Counted from the stretch's first letter, positions 33,385 through 43,440 are shown. The stretch is DNA of 64,000 nt from TMP-86 sp964247385 (GCA_964247385.1 CAXTUB010000005.1:113901-177900); one strand, 5' to 3'. The notes: generated by a model not told the origin, from the sequence alone. Program-made: numbers and translations.

Positions 33385-35910
33385 CTATGAGTGCAGACGG
33401 CGCAGCACGAACGTACCGCTCGGCTGCGCGCAAAGCTCCGCAAAATGCGCGGCGCCGCCGCGTTGCTCGTCGTAGATCGCGAGCAGCTTCTTGGATTCCA
33501 AGACTTCGCCGAACAAACGGCCTTGTGCGAAATAGCAACCGTGGCGGCGCAGGAACTCCAGCTGCTCTCGGCCTTCCACGCCTTCGGCGACTACTTCCAT
33601 CTCGAGGCTCTTGCCCATGTCGATGATGGTGCGCACGATCGCGGCGTCGTCGGTATCCACCGCCACGTCGCGCACGAACGATTGATCGATTTTCAATGTG
33701 TCGATGGGGAACTGCTGCAACGCCGACAGCGATGAATAGCCCGTTCCGAAATCATCGATGGCGAGGTGCAATCCCATGGAGTACAGCTCGTTCAACAGCC
33801 GGACGGTGCGCTTCACGTCGGTCATCAACGTGGTCTCGGTCACCTCGAGCTCGAAATGCGAGGGCGACACCCCATGATTCTTGAAGACGGCGGCGAAGCG
33901 CGCGAGGAAATTCATTTGCTTCAACTGGCGGAGCGACAAGTTGATGGATACGCGGCCGGGCTGCGGCAACGTCTGTTGCCATTCGCGAAAATCAGCGCAC
34001 ACGCGATTCATGACCCACTCGCCAATATCCAGAATCAGGCTCGTCTCCTCGGCCAGCGGAATGAACTGCGACGGCGAGATGTCGCCGTGACCCGGCAGAC
34101 GCCAGCGCAACAAGGCTTCCGCTCCGATCACACGCCCATCGCGCAGGTCGACTTTGGGTTGATAGAGAATCACGAGCTCGTCGCGCTCGAGCGCGCGGCG
34201 GAGCTTGCTCTTCAACATGAGCCGCTCGACCGCGGCCGCATTCATGTCGGGCACGTAAAAAGCGTACGAGTTGCCGCCGCTCAATTTCGCGTGGTACATG
34301 GCGGCATCGGCATTGCGGATGAGGTCGATCACGTTTTCGGCATCATGCGGACAGAGGGCAATGCCCACACTCGCCGTGAGGTACACCTCCTCCTGTGAAA
34401 CGTAGAACGCCCGGCTGATCTCATCGAGCAAGGTCCGCGCGAGCGCCGCGAGCGGAGCGCGAGGGTCGATATCGGCGGGCAGTGCATCCACGAACATGGC
34501 GAATTCGTCGCCGGCGAGGCGCCCGATGACCATCTCCTTGTTGAGATTGCGAGTCAGGCGCTCGCTCAGGATTTCGAGCGTGCGATCGCCAGCGGCATGG
34601 CCAAACGTATCGTTGACCTCCTTGAAGCGGTCCAGATCCAGATACAACAGCGCCACCAACCGTTGATTGCGCCGTGCCCGCGCGATGGCCTGCTGCAAGA
34701 GATGCTGAAACTGCATGCGATTCGGCATCTTGGTCAAGGTGTCGTAGCGCGCGAGATAGCGAATGCGCCGCTCGGCGCGCTTGCGCTCGGTGATGTCCCG
34801 CGCCACGTAAATGCGGCCCTGGAACTGCGGGTCGTCCGTGGTGATGGGCGAGCCTGCCATGGAAACGGGAATGGTCTGGCCGCTCGCGGTACGCACCACG
34901 GTTTCGCGGCTCTCGCCGACGGTCGAGTTCAAATCAAACGTCGCGCGATGCGGCTCGTCGACGAAATCGAGCAATGGCTTGCCGTCGATTTCGGCCGGTG
35001 GATATCCGAGCAGCTGATGCGCCGCTTGATTGCTGCTCTTGATGAGACCATCGGGCGACGTCACGAGCACGGCATCGCCCAGACTGTTGAGAACGGTGGT
35101 CAAATAGTTTTTCGTAATGGTGGTTTCCGAAAGGCTCTGACGCATGCGCTCGATGGCGTCCTGCAATTCGCCGAGCTCATCGCGCCGCTGCACGTCGAGG
35201 GGCCGCGTGTAATCGCCTTCGCCGATTCGATTTGCGGTGCGCACCAGGGCGGAAATCGGCCGCGAAAGACTGCGCGCAATGAGACCGGCTCCGAATACCG
35301 CGAGCAGTAAGAGCGGCAAAGTCACCGCGCCGAAAACCCGCAGGCGTTGGCGCAGGTGCCCAGCCTGCTGTCCTTCCACTTGAGTTCCCAATCGCCCGAT
35401 GGTCTCGCGGATGGAGGCGCGGCTCATCCACACCGCGAGGGTGCCGTTGCGTTGCCCGCTGCGGGCCGCGCCGTCGCGCAGCGCAGCGCCGCGCCCGAGA
35501 GCGCCATGCGCCGCGGGCAATGCAATGGAGGTGCCGATGATGAGCGGCGGATCGGCCGAAGACGGGTGGTCCGCCGCCACGGTATATAAGAGTGTGCCGT
35601 CCGGCGCCTGCAATTCGACTTTCAATACGTCCCGATCTTTGAGAAGCGCGGCAAGAAGCGCGGCGGTCTTCGGCGCATCGCCCGCATTCAAGGACGCACT
35701 GAGCGGCCCCACGATTTGCCGGCTCATGTCTTCGGCGCGTGTGCGCAAGTCGGAATTGAGCTTCTGCTCGACGGCGCCCAGCGCCGCGCTGCTCAACTGG
35801 CGGGTATCAACTCGTTGGTAATACCAGAGCGATGCGCTCACGAGCACGCAGAGGAGCACGCCGACGCCCAGCGCGAACAGTAGATATGTCGAACGCAAGC
35901 TGCGAGTCAT
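33385..35910 (-). CDS. membrane sensor with HAMP, PAS, GGDEF and EAL domains
   Basis: 841 aa. Transmembrane helix 1 lies at ~8-30 and a periplasmic sensor at ~31-195. Helix 2 follows (TLPLLLLAVFGAGLIARSL), then HAMP (RPISALVRTANRIGEGDYTR), PAS (~275-385), GGDEF (~390-560) and EAL (~575-830). The cyclase signature is A466-G-D-E-F470, an active-type variant. The EAL motif is intact (E598-A-L-L) with DDFGTG and VVAEGVE, so the protein could make and break c-di-GMP. It is the likely membrane signal input to the c-di-GMP pool that the nearby riboswitch reads, though a direct link is inference. Confidence 0.94.
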   Translation of the reverse strand: MTRSLRSTYLLFALGVGVLLCVLVSASLWYYQRVDTRQLSSAALGAVEQKLNSDLRTRAEDMSRQIVGPLSASLNAGDAPKTAALLAALLKDRDVLKVELQAPDGTLLYTVAADHPSSADPPLIIGTSIALPAAHGALGRGAALRDGAARSGQRNGTLAVWMSRASIRETIGRLGTQVEGQQAGHLRQRLRVFGAVTLPLLLLAVFGAGLIARSLSRPISALVRTANRIGEGDYTRPLDVQRRDELGELQDAIERMRQSLSETTITKNYLTTVLNSLGDAVLVTSPDGLIKSSNQAAHQLLGYPPAEIDGKPLLDFVDEPHRATFDLNSTVGESRETVVRTASGQTIPVSMAGSPITTDDPQFQGRIYVARDITERKRAERRIRYLARYDTLTKMPNRMQFQHLLQQAIARARRNQRLVALLYLDLDRFKEVNDTFGHAAGDRTLEILSERLTRNLNKEMVIGRLAGDEFAMFVDALPADIDPRAPLAALARTLLDEISRAFYVSQEEVYLTASVGIALCPHDAENVIDLIRNADAAMYHAKLSGGNSYAFYVPDMNAAAVERLMLKSKLRRALERDELVILYQPKVDLRDGRVIGAEALLRWRLPGHGDISPSQFIPLAEETSLILDIGEWVMNRVCADFREWQQTLPQPGRVSINLSLRQLKQMNFLARFAAVFKNHGVSPSHFELEVTETTLMTDVKRTVRLLNELYSMGLHLAIDDFGTGYSSLSALQQFPIDTLKIDQSFVRDVAVDTDDAAIVRTIIDMGKSLEMEVVAEGVEGREQLEFLRRHGCYFAQGRLFGEVLESKKLLAIYDEQRGGAAHFAELCAQPSGTFVLRRLHS

Positions 35911-36029
35911 GGACTATACGCGACGCTCCCTTCCGGTCGTGAATCATACGCCTGATGCGCCCATCTCCGGCGCAAGGCTGACATGGCTGACACGGCGGTT
36001 GACCCGGCGCGGACGCGCCATAATGCGGC

Positions 36030-36767
36030 ATGCAATTTCAAAGATCCGCCCTCAGCGAGACCGCGCTGACCGGCCGGAGCGCCGAGCACGTCGGTGACAT
36101 CGAGCCCTCGGCGGGCAGAAGGGGAGCGGTGCTTCAAGTGCATCGCGGCGTCTTCGAGCCGCTCGGCTTGATGCGCGCGGCCGCGGCGGAAGACGGGATC
36201 GAGCTTCTTCCTTTGAGTGCCTTTCGCAGCTTCGACCGTCAGTTGCGCTTGTGGAATGACAAATTTCGCGGGCGGCGGCCTTTACTGGACGCGCACGGCG
36301 CGCCGCTTCGCGCTTGCGATCTGGATCCGGCCGCGCGCGTCGAGGCCATCTTGATTTGGTCGGCGCTGCCCGGCGCGAGCCGCCATCATTGGGGCACTGA
36401 TCTCGATTTCGTCGATGGACGCATCCTCGATGAGGGTTACGCCGCTCAGCTCACCGCGGCCGAGTTCGAGCCGCGCGGGCCTTTCGCGTCAGTCGGGGCG
36501 TGGCTCGAGCAACATGCGGAAGGCTTTGGATTTTTTCGACCCTTTCGCGGCGAGGCTTCGGGCGTCGCCGCCGAGCCGTGGCATTGGAGTTATGCGCCAT
36601 TGGCAGAGCCCGCGCGCGAGGCGCTGACTTCCAAGGTGTTGCAGCGCGCCTTGTCAGCAGCCGATATCGAAGGCAAAGCCGAGCTCTTGGCGCAGCTCGA
36701 TCGGCTGCATCAGCGCTACGTCGCGCGTATCGATGCGCCGCGCACCATTGCGGGCCCTTGGGTGTAA
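36030..36767 (+). CDS. M15 family D,D-carboxypeptidase (VanY-like)
   Basis: 245 aa. Zinc-site signatures are present: SRHHWGTDLDFVD (SxHxxGxAxD type) and EPWHWSY with the second His. LLPLSAFRSFDRQLRLWNDK is the family's substrate-binding block. No signal peptide is visible, so either it acts in the cytosol or the start is further away; the upstream sequence is the divergent promoter region. The enzyme should remove terminal D-amino acids from peptidoglycan peptides. Convergent with the HD gene. Confidence 0.85.
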   Translation: MQFQRSALSETALTGRSAEHVGDIEPSAGRRGAVLQVHRGVFEPLGLMRAAAAEDGIELLPLSAFRSFDRQLRLWNDKFRGRRPLLDAHGAPLRACDLDPAARVEAILIWSALPGASRHHWGTDLDFVDGRILDEGYAAQLTAAEFEPRGPFASVGAWLEQHAEGFGFFRPFRGEASGVAAEPWHWSYAPLAEPAREALTSKVLQRALSAADIEGKAELLAQLDRLHQRYVARIDAPRTIAGPWV

Positions 36768-36787
36768 CGGGAAATGGGTCTAGCGGC

Positions 36788-37783
36788 TCAAGCCCACACA
36801 GCTTTCAAGTGATCGACCATCAGCCCGCGCACCAATGCGAGTTGGTTGTCCTCGGTGGTGAACAATGGCGGCTTGCGCCGCAGTAGCGGCCATCGGGCTG
36901 CCCGCAGCACCTTGTCGAGGTAAGCGACATTGCGGTCGATGGCTTCGATATACGGATTGCGGCCATTGAACAGCGGCTCGATGTAGCGGTATGCATGCTC
37001 GAACTCGGTCTCCAGCCGCTCCGCGCGCACGCTGCGCACGAATCCCGGTGTCTGCCGCAGCAAATCGAGCCCTGAGCTGTATTTCACATGGATGACGCCG
37101 CTCGCGCCCATGCTGGCCGCGATGCCGCCGAGCACGAATTCCGGGTAGAGCCGGTCGCGGCATTTTTCCAAGTAGCACCGGTCCGCCATTTGCGCGATCA
37201 GATCCGCGGTGCCGAGCAGATGCCCCAGCTTGCGATCGCGCCGATCCGCCAAATGAATTTCCTCGAACGGTACTTCGTAGCCGGTGAAATGCACGATGCG
37301 GGTGGCGATCGGCACCCATGCTTGCATGCCGTTGGCAGGCAGGTAGCGGGCGAGAAAGCGCGCGCTGCGCGCCACGTGATACAGCGTGAATTCCGCGCCG
37401 TTATGATGCTTCGTATCACTGTCTTCGCGGATGTAGCCGGCGTCGTGAAACAGCGATGCGATCAGCCCCATGGCCGCGCGCTCGGCGCCGAAGCGCGCCG
37501 GCTCTTCGACGCTGCGCTCGTAGCCCAGCATCAGGCGCATCATCGCCAGAGTCATGTCAAGGGTGTGCTGACGATCGTGATACACCGTGTCGACGCCGCG
37601 AAACCCGGGCATGCGGCCCGTGAAGAGCTGATCGAAATTCTCGAACGCGCGCGCGATGCGGTCGAAATTCTCGCGCGGCCACTGACTTGAGAACAGCTCA
37701 TGCACGGCCTCCATGACGGCCTGTGTGGAGCTCACTTGAACGCCGTTGGTTACGTCGTAATCGTTGCGCCGCAAATCATGCAT
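36788..37783 (-). CDS. HD-domain phosphohydrolase-like protein
   Basis: About 331 aa from ATG 37783 (MHDLRRNDYDVTNG). The metal-binding pattern is Y-H-D-R-Q-H early, SLFHDAGY for the central HD, and HHNGAEFTLYHVAR after it. This resembles the catalytic fold of HD/PDEase-type phosphodiesterases. No receiver, GAF or membrane part is seen. The substrate is unknown; cyclic nucleotide or nucleotide phosphates are possible. A GTG 13 codons upstream is an alternative start. Confidence 0.75.
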   Translation of the reverse strand: MHDLRRNDYDVTNGVQVSSTQAVMEAVHELFSSQWPRENFDRIARAFENFDQLFTGRMPGFRGVDTVYHDRQHTLDMTLAMMRLMLGYERSVEEPARFGAERAAMGLIASLFHDAGYIREDSDTKHHNGAEFTLYHVARSARFLARYLPANGMQAWVPIATRIVHFTGYEVPFEEIHLADRRDRKLGHLLGTADLIAQMADRCYLEKCRDRLYPEFVLGGIAASMGASGVIHVKYSSGLDLLRQTPGFVRSVRAERLETEFEHAYRYIEPLFNGRNPYIEAIDRNVAYLDKVLRAARWPLLRRKPPLFTTEDNQLALVRGLMVDHLKAVWA

Positions 37784-37894
37784 CGTGGGCTCAGTGTATG
37801 CGCTTCGGATGCGCATCGCCACGCGACTCCGTCGCGCCTTGATCGGCCGGCATGGCCACTATGTCAAAGCACCGCTGGCTGGTCGCAACTCATG

Positions 37895-38035
37895 TCAGTA
37901 GACGCGCACGCCGCCGAATTTATGTCTCATGCGGCGCGCGAACCATTGATAGCCGAGCGCGAAACCCACGCACAAGCCGATGCACGCGGCTCCTCCCAAA
38001 CACCACAGGCCTACGCCCGCAGACAAACACCTCAT
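37895..38035 (-). CDS. 46-aa membrane microprotein coupled to prlC
   Basis: The ATG overlaps the TGA of prlC as ATGA, so translation re-initiation is likely. The product has a short start (MRCLSAGVG), one transmembrane helix (LWCLGGAACIGLCVGFALGY) and a basic tail (QWFARRMRHKFGGVRVY), giving an N-out/C-in single-pass topology by the positive-inside rule. It has three Cys in the first half. No family recognised. The overlap, helix and tail together argue that it is real. Confidence 0.6.
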   Translation of the reverse strand: MRCLSAGVGLWCLGGAACIGLCVGFALGYQWFARRMRHKFGGVRVY

Positions 38036-40137
38036 GCCGCGACGCCGATTCGCCGCAAGAGAGGCTCCACGTTCGGAGCGCGGCCGCGGAAAGCCACGAA
38101 AGCTTCCATGGCGTCGCGGCTGCCGCCTTGCGAAAGCACGCAATCGACGAAGCGCTTGGCCACTTGATTGTCGAGCACGCCCGCCTCTTCGAAAGCCTCG
38201 AATGCGTCGGCCGCCAAGACTTCGGCCCACTTGTAGCTGTAGTAGCCCGCGGCGTAGCCGCCGGCAAAAATGTGCGAGAAACTCAGCGCAAAGCGGTTGA
38301 AGTCGGCGGGCGGCACCACCGCGACTCGCGCGCGAACCTGCGCGAGAATCTCATCGATGCGCGCGCCCTGGCGCGGGTCGAACTGGGCGTGGAGCTCGAA
38401 ATCGAAGCACGCGAGCTCCAATTGACGCAAGGTGTCGAGCGCCGCTCCGAACGTACGGCTCCCCAAGAGACGCTCGAGCATGGGTTGAGGCAACGGCTCG
38501 CCCGATTCGATGTGCGCTGAGATGAGCGGCAGAACCTCGGGGCGCCATGCAAAGTTCTCCATGAACTGGCTGGGCAATTCCACCGCGTCCCAGGGAACGC
38601 CATTGATGCCCGCAATGCTCGGATATTGCACGCGCGTCAACATGTGGTGCAGGCCGTGCCCGAATTCATGAAACAGCGTAGTGACCTCATCATGAGTGAG
38701 AAGCGACGGCTTGCCGGCCACGGGCGGGGTGAAGTTGCAAACCAATTGCGCGATCGGCAACGCCGATCCCGTCGGTAGCGACTTGCGGCCGACGCAGTCA
38801 TCCATCCACGCACCGCTGCGTTTCTCGGCGCGTGAATACGGGTCGAGATAAAAGCCCGCAAAGATTCTGCCTTCGGCGTCGGCCAGGTCGTAGAAGCGTG
38901 CGCTTGGATGCCACACCGCGACCCCGGGCCGTTCGCGCACGCTCACCCCGTACAAGCGGCGCACGAGCTCGAACAGCCCGGAAAGAACTTTGGGCAGCGG
39001 GAAGTAGGGGCGTAATGCCTCTTGCGAGACTTGAAATCGCTTCGCCTTCAGGCGCTCGGTGGTATAGGGAACATCCCATGCGGACAATTTGCGGCCGGCG
39101 AATTCCTCGAGCTCTGCAAACTCGCGCGCGGCGGCCGGGCGACACCGCTGCGCCAAGTCATAGAGAAACTCGAGCACTTGCGCGCTGCTTTTTGCCATGC
39201 GGGTCGCCAACGCGAAATCGGCGAAATGAGCGAATCCCGCCAGCTGCGCCGCTTCATGGCGCAGCGCCAGAATGGCCTCGATCGATGCGGAATTGTCAAA
39301 GCGCGCGCCGCCAGGGCCGTGCGGCGATGCACGCGTTACCCACGCCACATACAACGCGCGCCGCAGCGGCTCATTGTGCGCGCAGGTCATGACCGTGGAA
39401 TAGGTGGGCTGATCCAGTTTCAACAGCCACGAACCGCGCGCAGAGCGCGGGCTCACTGCGCCCGCCACGCTGGCGTCATCGGCAGTCTTGGCTCGGGGCA
39501 GCGCGCTCGAGTCGTCCGGCGCGGCATGAAGACTGGCTGCATCAGCCGCGGCGCGCTCGATGGCGTTGTCCGGCAACCCCTCCAACGCCGCCCGGCCGCT
39601 AATCCAATGCTCGAACGTCTTGGCAGAGTCGAGAACGTTCTCCGCGAAATGGTTCGACCGTTGCGCAAGCTCGGTCATCACCGCTCGAAACCGTGCCTTG
39701 CGCTCTTCCGGCAAATCGACCCCGGCAAGCCGGAAGTCGCGCAGCGCATTGTCCAAAATTCTTTTCTGTGCGGGCTCGAGCTCATTGCTCGATGAGTCCA
39801 GCACCTTGCGGTAGGCCGCGCAAAGGGCCGAATTTTGCGAAAGCTCGGTGGAGTATTCGGTGAGCAGGGGAAGGCACGCGCCGTAGGCTTCTCGCAACGG
39901 CTCAGAGTTGGCGACGGCATTGAGATGTCCGACGGGACTGAATGCGCGGTTCAATCGATGCGCAAGCTCCTCCATCGGCAATACCAGGCTCTCGAACGAA
40001 GCGGTGCCGGCCGCAAGAAGCCGCGCGAGCTCTGCGCGGTTGTCCTCGATGACTTCGCGCACTGCCGGTAAGGCGTGCTCGGCCCGGATGCGATCGAACG
40101 GAGGCAAAGAGTCGAAGTCGAGCAGGGGATTTTGCAT
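38032..40137 (-). CDS. prlC: oligopeptidase A (M3 metallopeptidase)
   Basis: 701 aa from ATG 40137 (MQNPLLDFDSLPPFDRIR). That N-terminus matches the family, and the longer open frame runs through the divergent promoter region. The zinc motif is LFHEFGHGLHHML with the third ligand further on (PSQFMENFAW block). The enzyme degrades oligopeptides, including signal-peptide fragments, in the cytosol. E. coli PrlC has 680 residues. It is divergent from gor across a 106-base gap and overlaps the microprotein gene at its end. Confidence 0.94.
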   Translation of the reverse strand: MQNPLLDFDSLPPFDRIRAEHALPAVREVIEDNRAELARLLAAGTASFESLVLPMEELAHRLNRAFSPVGHLNAVANSEPLREAYGACLPLLTEYSTELSQNSALCAAYRKVLDSSSNELEPAQKRILDNALRDFRLAGVDLPEERKARFRAVMTELAQRSNHFAENVLDSAKTFEHWISGRAALEGLPDNAIERAAADAASLHAAPDDSSALPRAKTADDASVAGAVSPRSARGSWLLKLDQPTYSTVMTCAHNEPLRRALYVAWVTRASPHGPGGARFDNSASIEAILALRHEAAQLAGFAHFADFALATRMAKSSAQVLEFLYDLAQRCRPAAAREFAELEEFAGRKLSAWDVPYTTERLKAKRFQVSQEALRPYFPLPKVLSGLFELVRRLYGVSVRERPGVAVWHPSARFYDLADAEGRIFAGFYLDPYSRAEKRSGAWMDDCVGRKSLPTGSALPIAQLVCNFTPPVAGKPSLLTHDEVTTLFHEFGHGLHHMLTRVQYPSIAGINGVPWDAVELPSQFMENFAWRPEVLPLISAHIESGEPLPQPMLERLLGSRTFGAALDTLRQLELACFDFELHAQFDPRQGARIDEILAQVRARVAVVPPADFNRFALSFSHIFAGGYAAGYYSYKWAEVLAADAFEAFEEAGVLDNQVAKRFVDCVLSQGGSRDAMEAFVAFRGRAPNVEPLLRRIGVAA

Positions 40138-40243
40138 TGGATCAGTGTAGTCCCGCCGGGGAGCGCTGTGCAGAGGCCGGGCCAGGGATATCATCTCCCG
40201 TGCAAACCCGAGCCGCGGCGCGGCGCATTGAAAGCGAGGACAG

Positions 40244-41590
40244 GTGACGCAAACTTTCGATCTGATCGTGATTGGCGGAGGGAGCGGCGGTTTGGCATGC
40301 GCGCAGCGCGCCGCCGGGTATGGCGCCAAAGCCGTAGTCATCGAGTCGAGCCGGCTTGGCGGGACCTGCGTCAATCTGGGCTGCGTGCCGAAAAAAGTCA
40401 TGTGGAACGCCGCGGGAATCGCCGATGCGCTCGAAGATGCGACCGATTACGGTTTCGATTTGCGAGTCGAAGGCAGCGACTGGGCGCTCATCAAAGAGAA
40501 GCGTGATGCCTACGTCGCGCGCCTCAACGATATCTTCCGTCAAAACCTGGAAAAGCGGCACGTCAAGTATTTCAAAGGCCGCGCGCGGTTTCTCGATGCG
40601 CACACCGTGCAGGCCGGTGAAGAGTCTTTCACCGCGCCGCATATCGTCATTGCCGTAGGCGGCTACCCGATCAAACCCCAAGTGCCGGGCGCGGAGCTCG
40701 GTATCACGTCGGATGATTTCTTTACCCTGCCGCAGCGGCCGCAAAGGGTCGCCGTCGCCGGCAGCGGCTACATTGCGTGCGAGCTCGCGAGCGCTTTTCG
40801 CGCGCTCGGGAGCGAAGTCCACTTGTTCATCCGCAAGACGCAGCTGCTCGGTATTTTCGATCGCATGTTGGGCGTCGGGCTGCAGCGCGAGATGCATTCG
40901 CAGGGCATCTTCATTCACGAGAAGTTCGTGCCGCAGGAGCTGCGGCAGGCCGGAAAGCAAGTGGACCTCGTGGCCATGCCCCAACACGACTTCGGCACAT
41001 TCGATTGCCTGCTATGGGCCGTCGGGCGCGCACCGTCCACGCAAGATCTCGGTCTCGAGCGCGCGAAAGTGGCCTTGGATGCGCAAGGCTACATCACCAC
41101 GGATGAATTCCAAGCGACCAACGTCGACGGAGTGTACGCGCTGGGCGATGTCACGGGCCGAGCGCCATTGACTCCGGTCGCGATTGCGGCCGGCCGGCGC
41201 CTGAGCGACCGCATATTTGGCGGCATGAAGGATTACAAGCTCGATTATTCGCTCATTCCCACCGTGGTGTTCACTCACCCGCCCATTGGTACCGTCGGCT
41301 TGACCGAGGCCGAGGCGCGCGCGCAATACGGCGACGCCGTGAAGGTATACCTGGCCGATTTTGTTTCCATGTATTACGCGATGACGTCGCGCAAGCCGCG
41401 CACGGAAATGAAACTCATCTGCGTGGGGCCCGAAGAGAGAATTGTTGGCTTGCACGTGCTCGGGCTGGGCGCGGATGAGATGCTGCAAGGCTTCGCCGTG
41501 GCGATGTCCATGGGGGCGCACAAGCGCGACTTCGATGAGACCATCGCCATTCATCCGACGAGCGCGGAAGAGCTCGTCACCTTGCGCTGA
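40244..41590 (+). CDS. gor: glutathione-disulfide reductase
   Basis: 448 aa from a GTG preceded by GCGAGGACAG. The FAD-binding start is LIVIGGGSGGLACAQRA, the redox-active disulfide GGTCVNLGCVPKK, the NADPH fold VAGSGYIACELASAF, and the C-terminal catalytic His IAIHPTSAEEL. The protein keeps glutathione reduced, which serves the YfcG-type GST in the same window. Its stop codon abuts the stop of the convergent aroE with no base between, forming TGATCA. Confidence 0.95.
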   Translation: MTQTFDLIVIGGGSGGLACAQRAAGYGAKAVVIESSRLGGTCVNLGCVPKKVMWNAAGIADALEDATDYGFDLRVEGSDWALIKEKRDAYVARLNDIFRQNLEKRHVKYFKGRARFLDAHTVQAGEESFTAPHIVIAVGGYPIKPQVPGAELGITSDDFFTLPQRPQRVAVAGSGYIACELASAFRALGSEVHLFIRKTQLLGIFDRMLGVGLQREMHSQGIFIHEKFVPQELRQAGKQVDLVAMPQHDFGTFDCLLWAVGRAPSTQDLGLERAKVALDAQGYITTDEFQATNVDGVYALGDVTGRAPLTPVAIAAGRRLSDRIFGGMKDYKLDYSLIPTVVFTHPPIGTVGLTEAEARAQYGDAVKVYLADFVSMYYAMTSRKPRTEMKLICVGPEERIVGLHVLGLGADEMLQGFAVAMSMGAHKRDFDETIAIHPTSAEELVTLR

Positions 41591-42424
41591 TCAGCTATTG
41601 CGCGACAAGGCTTCCAGCACCATGTGAGTGTTCGGCTGCACGCCGCGCCAAAGTGCGAACGATTCGGCAGCCTGCTCGACCAGCATGCCCCATCCCTTGC
41701 TCACTTGACGTGCGTGCAGAGCCTTCGCCCATAACGTAAACGGCGTGTGTCCACGGCCATAGGCCATGTCGTAGCACAAGGTGTCTTCACTCACGAGGCC
41801 GGCCGGCAGCTCTGGCATTTGGCCGTGCAAACTCGCCGAGGTGGCATTCAAGATCAAATCGAACGGCGGACCTTCGACTTCGCCAAAGCTGCGGGCATCC
41901 ACCGTGCCCACCTCGCGAAAATGCTCCGCGAGCGCGCGTGCGCGCGACAGAGTGCGGTTGGCGAGAATGAGCTGACTCGGAGCCGCCTCCAGGAGCGGTG
42001 CGAGAATGCCGCGCGCCGCGCCGCCCGCGCCGAGCACCAAGATCCGTTTGCCGGCGGGATTGAAATTCAGATTGGTCTTAAGATCACGCATCAAGCCGAT
42101 GCCATCGGTGTTGTCGCCCAGAAGCGAGTGATCGGGCTGCAGCGCAATGGTATTCACGGCTTGTGCGCGCGCCGCACGGGTGGTCAGCTCATTGACGAAT
42201 TCAGCCGCCGCCTCCTTGTGCGGCAGCGTCACATTCAATCCTTTGATGCCGCTCGTGAACAAACGCAGCATTTCGTGCCGGAATCTCTTTGGCTCGATGT
42301 CATAAAGCCGGTAGACGATCTGCTGATCGAACTCGCGCGCGAACATGGCATGAATGAACGGCGACCAGCTATGCGCGATGGGGTGGCCGACCACGCCGTA
42401 CTGCTCCGGCGGCGCCTCGCTCAA
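41591..42424 (-). CDS. aroE: shikimate dehydrogenase
   Basis: 277 aa if started at the TTG that overlaps the hemB stop (TTGA). GCGGGGGCGCA just before it supplies a ribosome site; an ATG at 42448 is the alternative. Conserved blocks: VVGHPIAHSWSP, LNVTLPHKE with the catalytic Lys, GDNTDGIGL with the catalytic Asp, and the NADP loop VLGAGGAARGIL followed by NRT. The enzyme reduces 3-dehydroshikimate in aromatic amino acid synthesis. Coupled to hemB. Confidence 0.94.
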   Translation of the reverse strand: MSEAPPEQYGVVGHPIAHSWSPFIHAMFAREFDQQIVYRLYDIEPKRFRHEMLRLFTSGIKGLNVTLPHKEAAAEFVNELTTRAARAQAVNTIALQPDHSLLGDNTDGIGLMRDLKTNLNFNPAGKRILVLGAGGAARGILAPLLEAAPSQLILANRTLSRARALAEHFREVGTVDARSFGEVEGPPFDLILNATSASLHGQMPELPAGLVSEDTLCYDMAYGRGHTPFTLWAKALHARQVSKGWGMLVEQAAESFALWRGVQPNTHMVLEALSRNS

Positions 42425-43440
42425 TGCGCCCCCGCGTCGGCCAGCCATTGCGCAGCGCGCTTGGCGAAATACGTGAGGATGGCATCTGCGCCCGCGCGCC
42501 GAATGCAAAGCAGCGATTCTAGTGCGGCCGCGCGCTCATCGAGCCAGCCATTTTGCGCCGCGGCGCACAGCATGGCGTACTCGCCGCTCACCTGATACAC
42601 GAACGTCGGAGCGCCAAATTCGTCTTTGACTCGGCGCACGATGTCCAAGTAAGGCATGCCCGGCTTCACCATGATCATGTCGGCGCCTTCAGCCAAGTCC
42701 ATGGCCGCTTCGCGCACCGCTTCATCTGAGTTGCCCGCATCCATTTGGTAGGTGTGCTTGTTGCCCTTGCCCAGTTGGGCGGCAGAGCCCACCGCATCGC
42801 GGAAGGGCCCGTAGAAGCTCGATGCGTACTTCGCCGAGTACGCAAGAATGCGCGTGTGCACGAGACCGGCGGACTCGAGGGCCTTGCGAATCGCGCCGAT
42901 CCGGCCATCCATCATGTCGGAAGGGGCGACAATGTCGGCTCCCGCGTCGGCGTGTGAGCGGGCCTGTCGAACCAGCGCCTCGATGGTGACATCGTTCTGG
43001 ACATAACCCGAATCGTCGATGATGCCGTCTTGCCCATGCAGAGTGAACGGATCAAGCGCCACGTCGGTGATCACACCGAGCTCGGGGAATGCGCGCTTGA
43101 CAGCGCGCGTTGCGCTTTGCGCAAGCCCGTCGGGATTCCACGCCTCGCGCGCATCGAGTGTCTTCTTTCCGGCCGGCGTGACGGGAAAAATCGCGATCGC
43201 AGGGATTCGCAGCGCGAGCAGCGACTCGCACTCGCGCACGAGCTCGTCCACGCTCATGCGCTCGATGCCCGGCATGGAAGCGATGGTCTCGCGCTTGCGT
43301 GTCCCTTCGATGACGAACAACGGATAGATGAGCGAATCGGCGCTCAACGTGGTTTCGCGCATGAGCCTGCGCGAAAAATCGTCGCGCCGCATGCGCCGCA
43401 ACCGGGTTCCCGGAAATATCGGTGCCGCCGCTCCGGTCAT
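42421..43440 (-). CDS. hemB: delta-aminolevulinic acid dehydratase (porphobilinogen synthase)
   Basis: 339 aa from ATG 43440; a TTG seven codons upstream is possible. RLRRMRRDDFSRRLMRETTL and SLIYPLFVIEG open the protein. The Schiff-base lysines lie in AYSAKYASSFYGPFRDAV and MVKPGMPYLDI. It joins two 5-aminolevulinates to porphobilinogen in haem synthesis; hemF lies 5.5 kb away in the same direction. No cysteine-rich zinc site is seen, so a Mg-dependent form is likely. Confidence 0.95.
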   Translation of the reverse strand: MTGAAAPIFPGTRLRRMRRDDFSRRLMRETTLSADSLIYPLFVIEGTRKRETIASMPGIERMSVDELVRECESLLALRIPAIAIFPVTPAGKKTLDAREAWNPDGLAQSATRAVKRAFPELGVITDVALDPFTLHGQDGIIDDSGYVQNDVTIEALVRQARSHADAGADIVAPSDMMDGRIGAIRKALESAGLVHTRILAYSAKYASSFYGPFRDAVGSAAQLGKGNKHTYQMDAGNSDEAVREAAMDLAEGADMIMVKPGMPYLDIVRRVKDEFGAPTFVYQVSGEYAMLCAAAQNGWLDERAAALESLLCIRRAGADAILTYFAKRAAQWLADAGAH

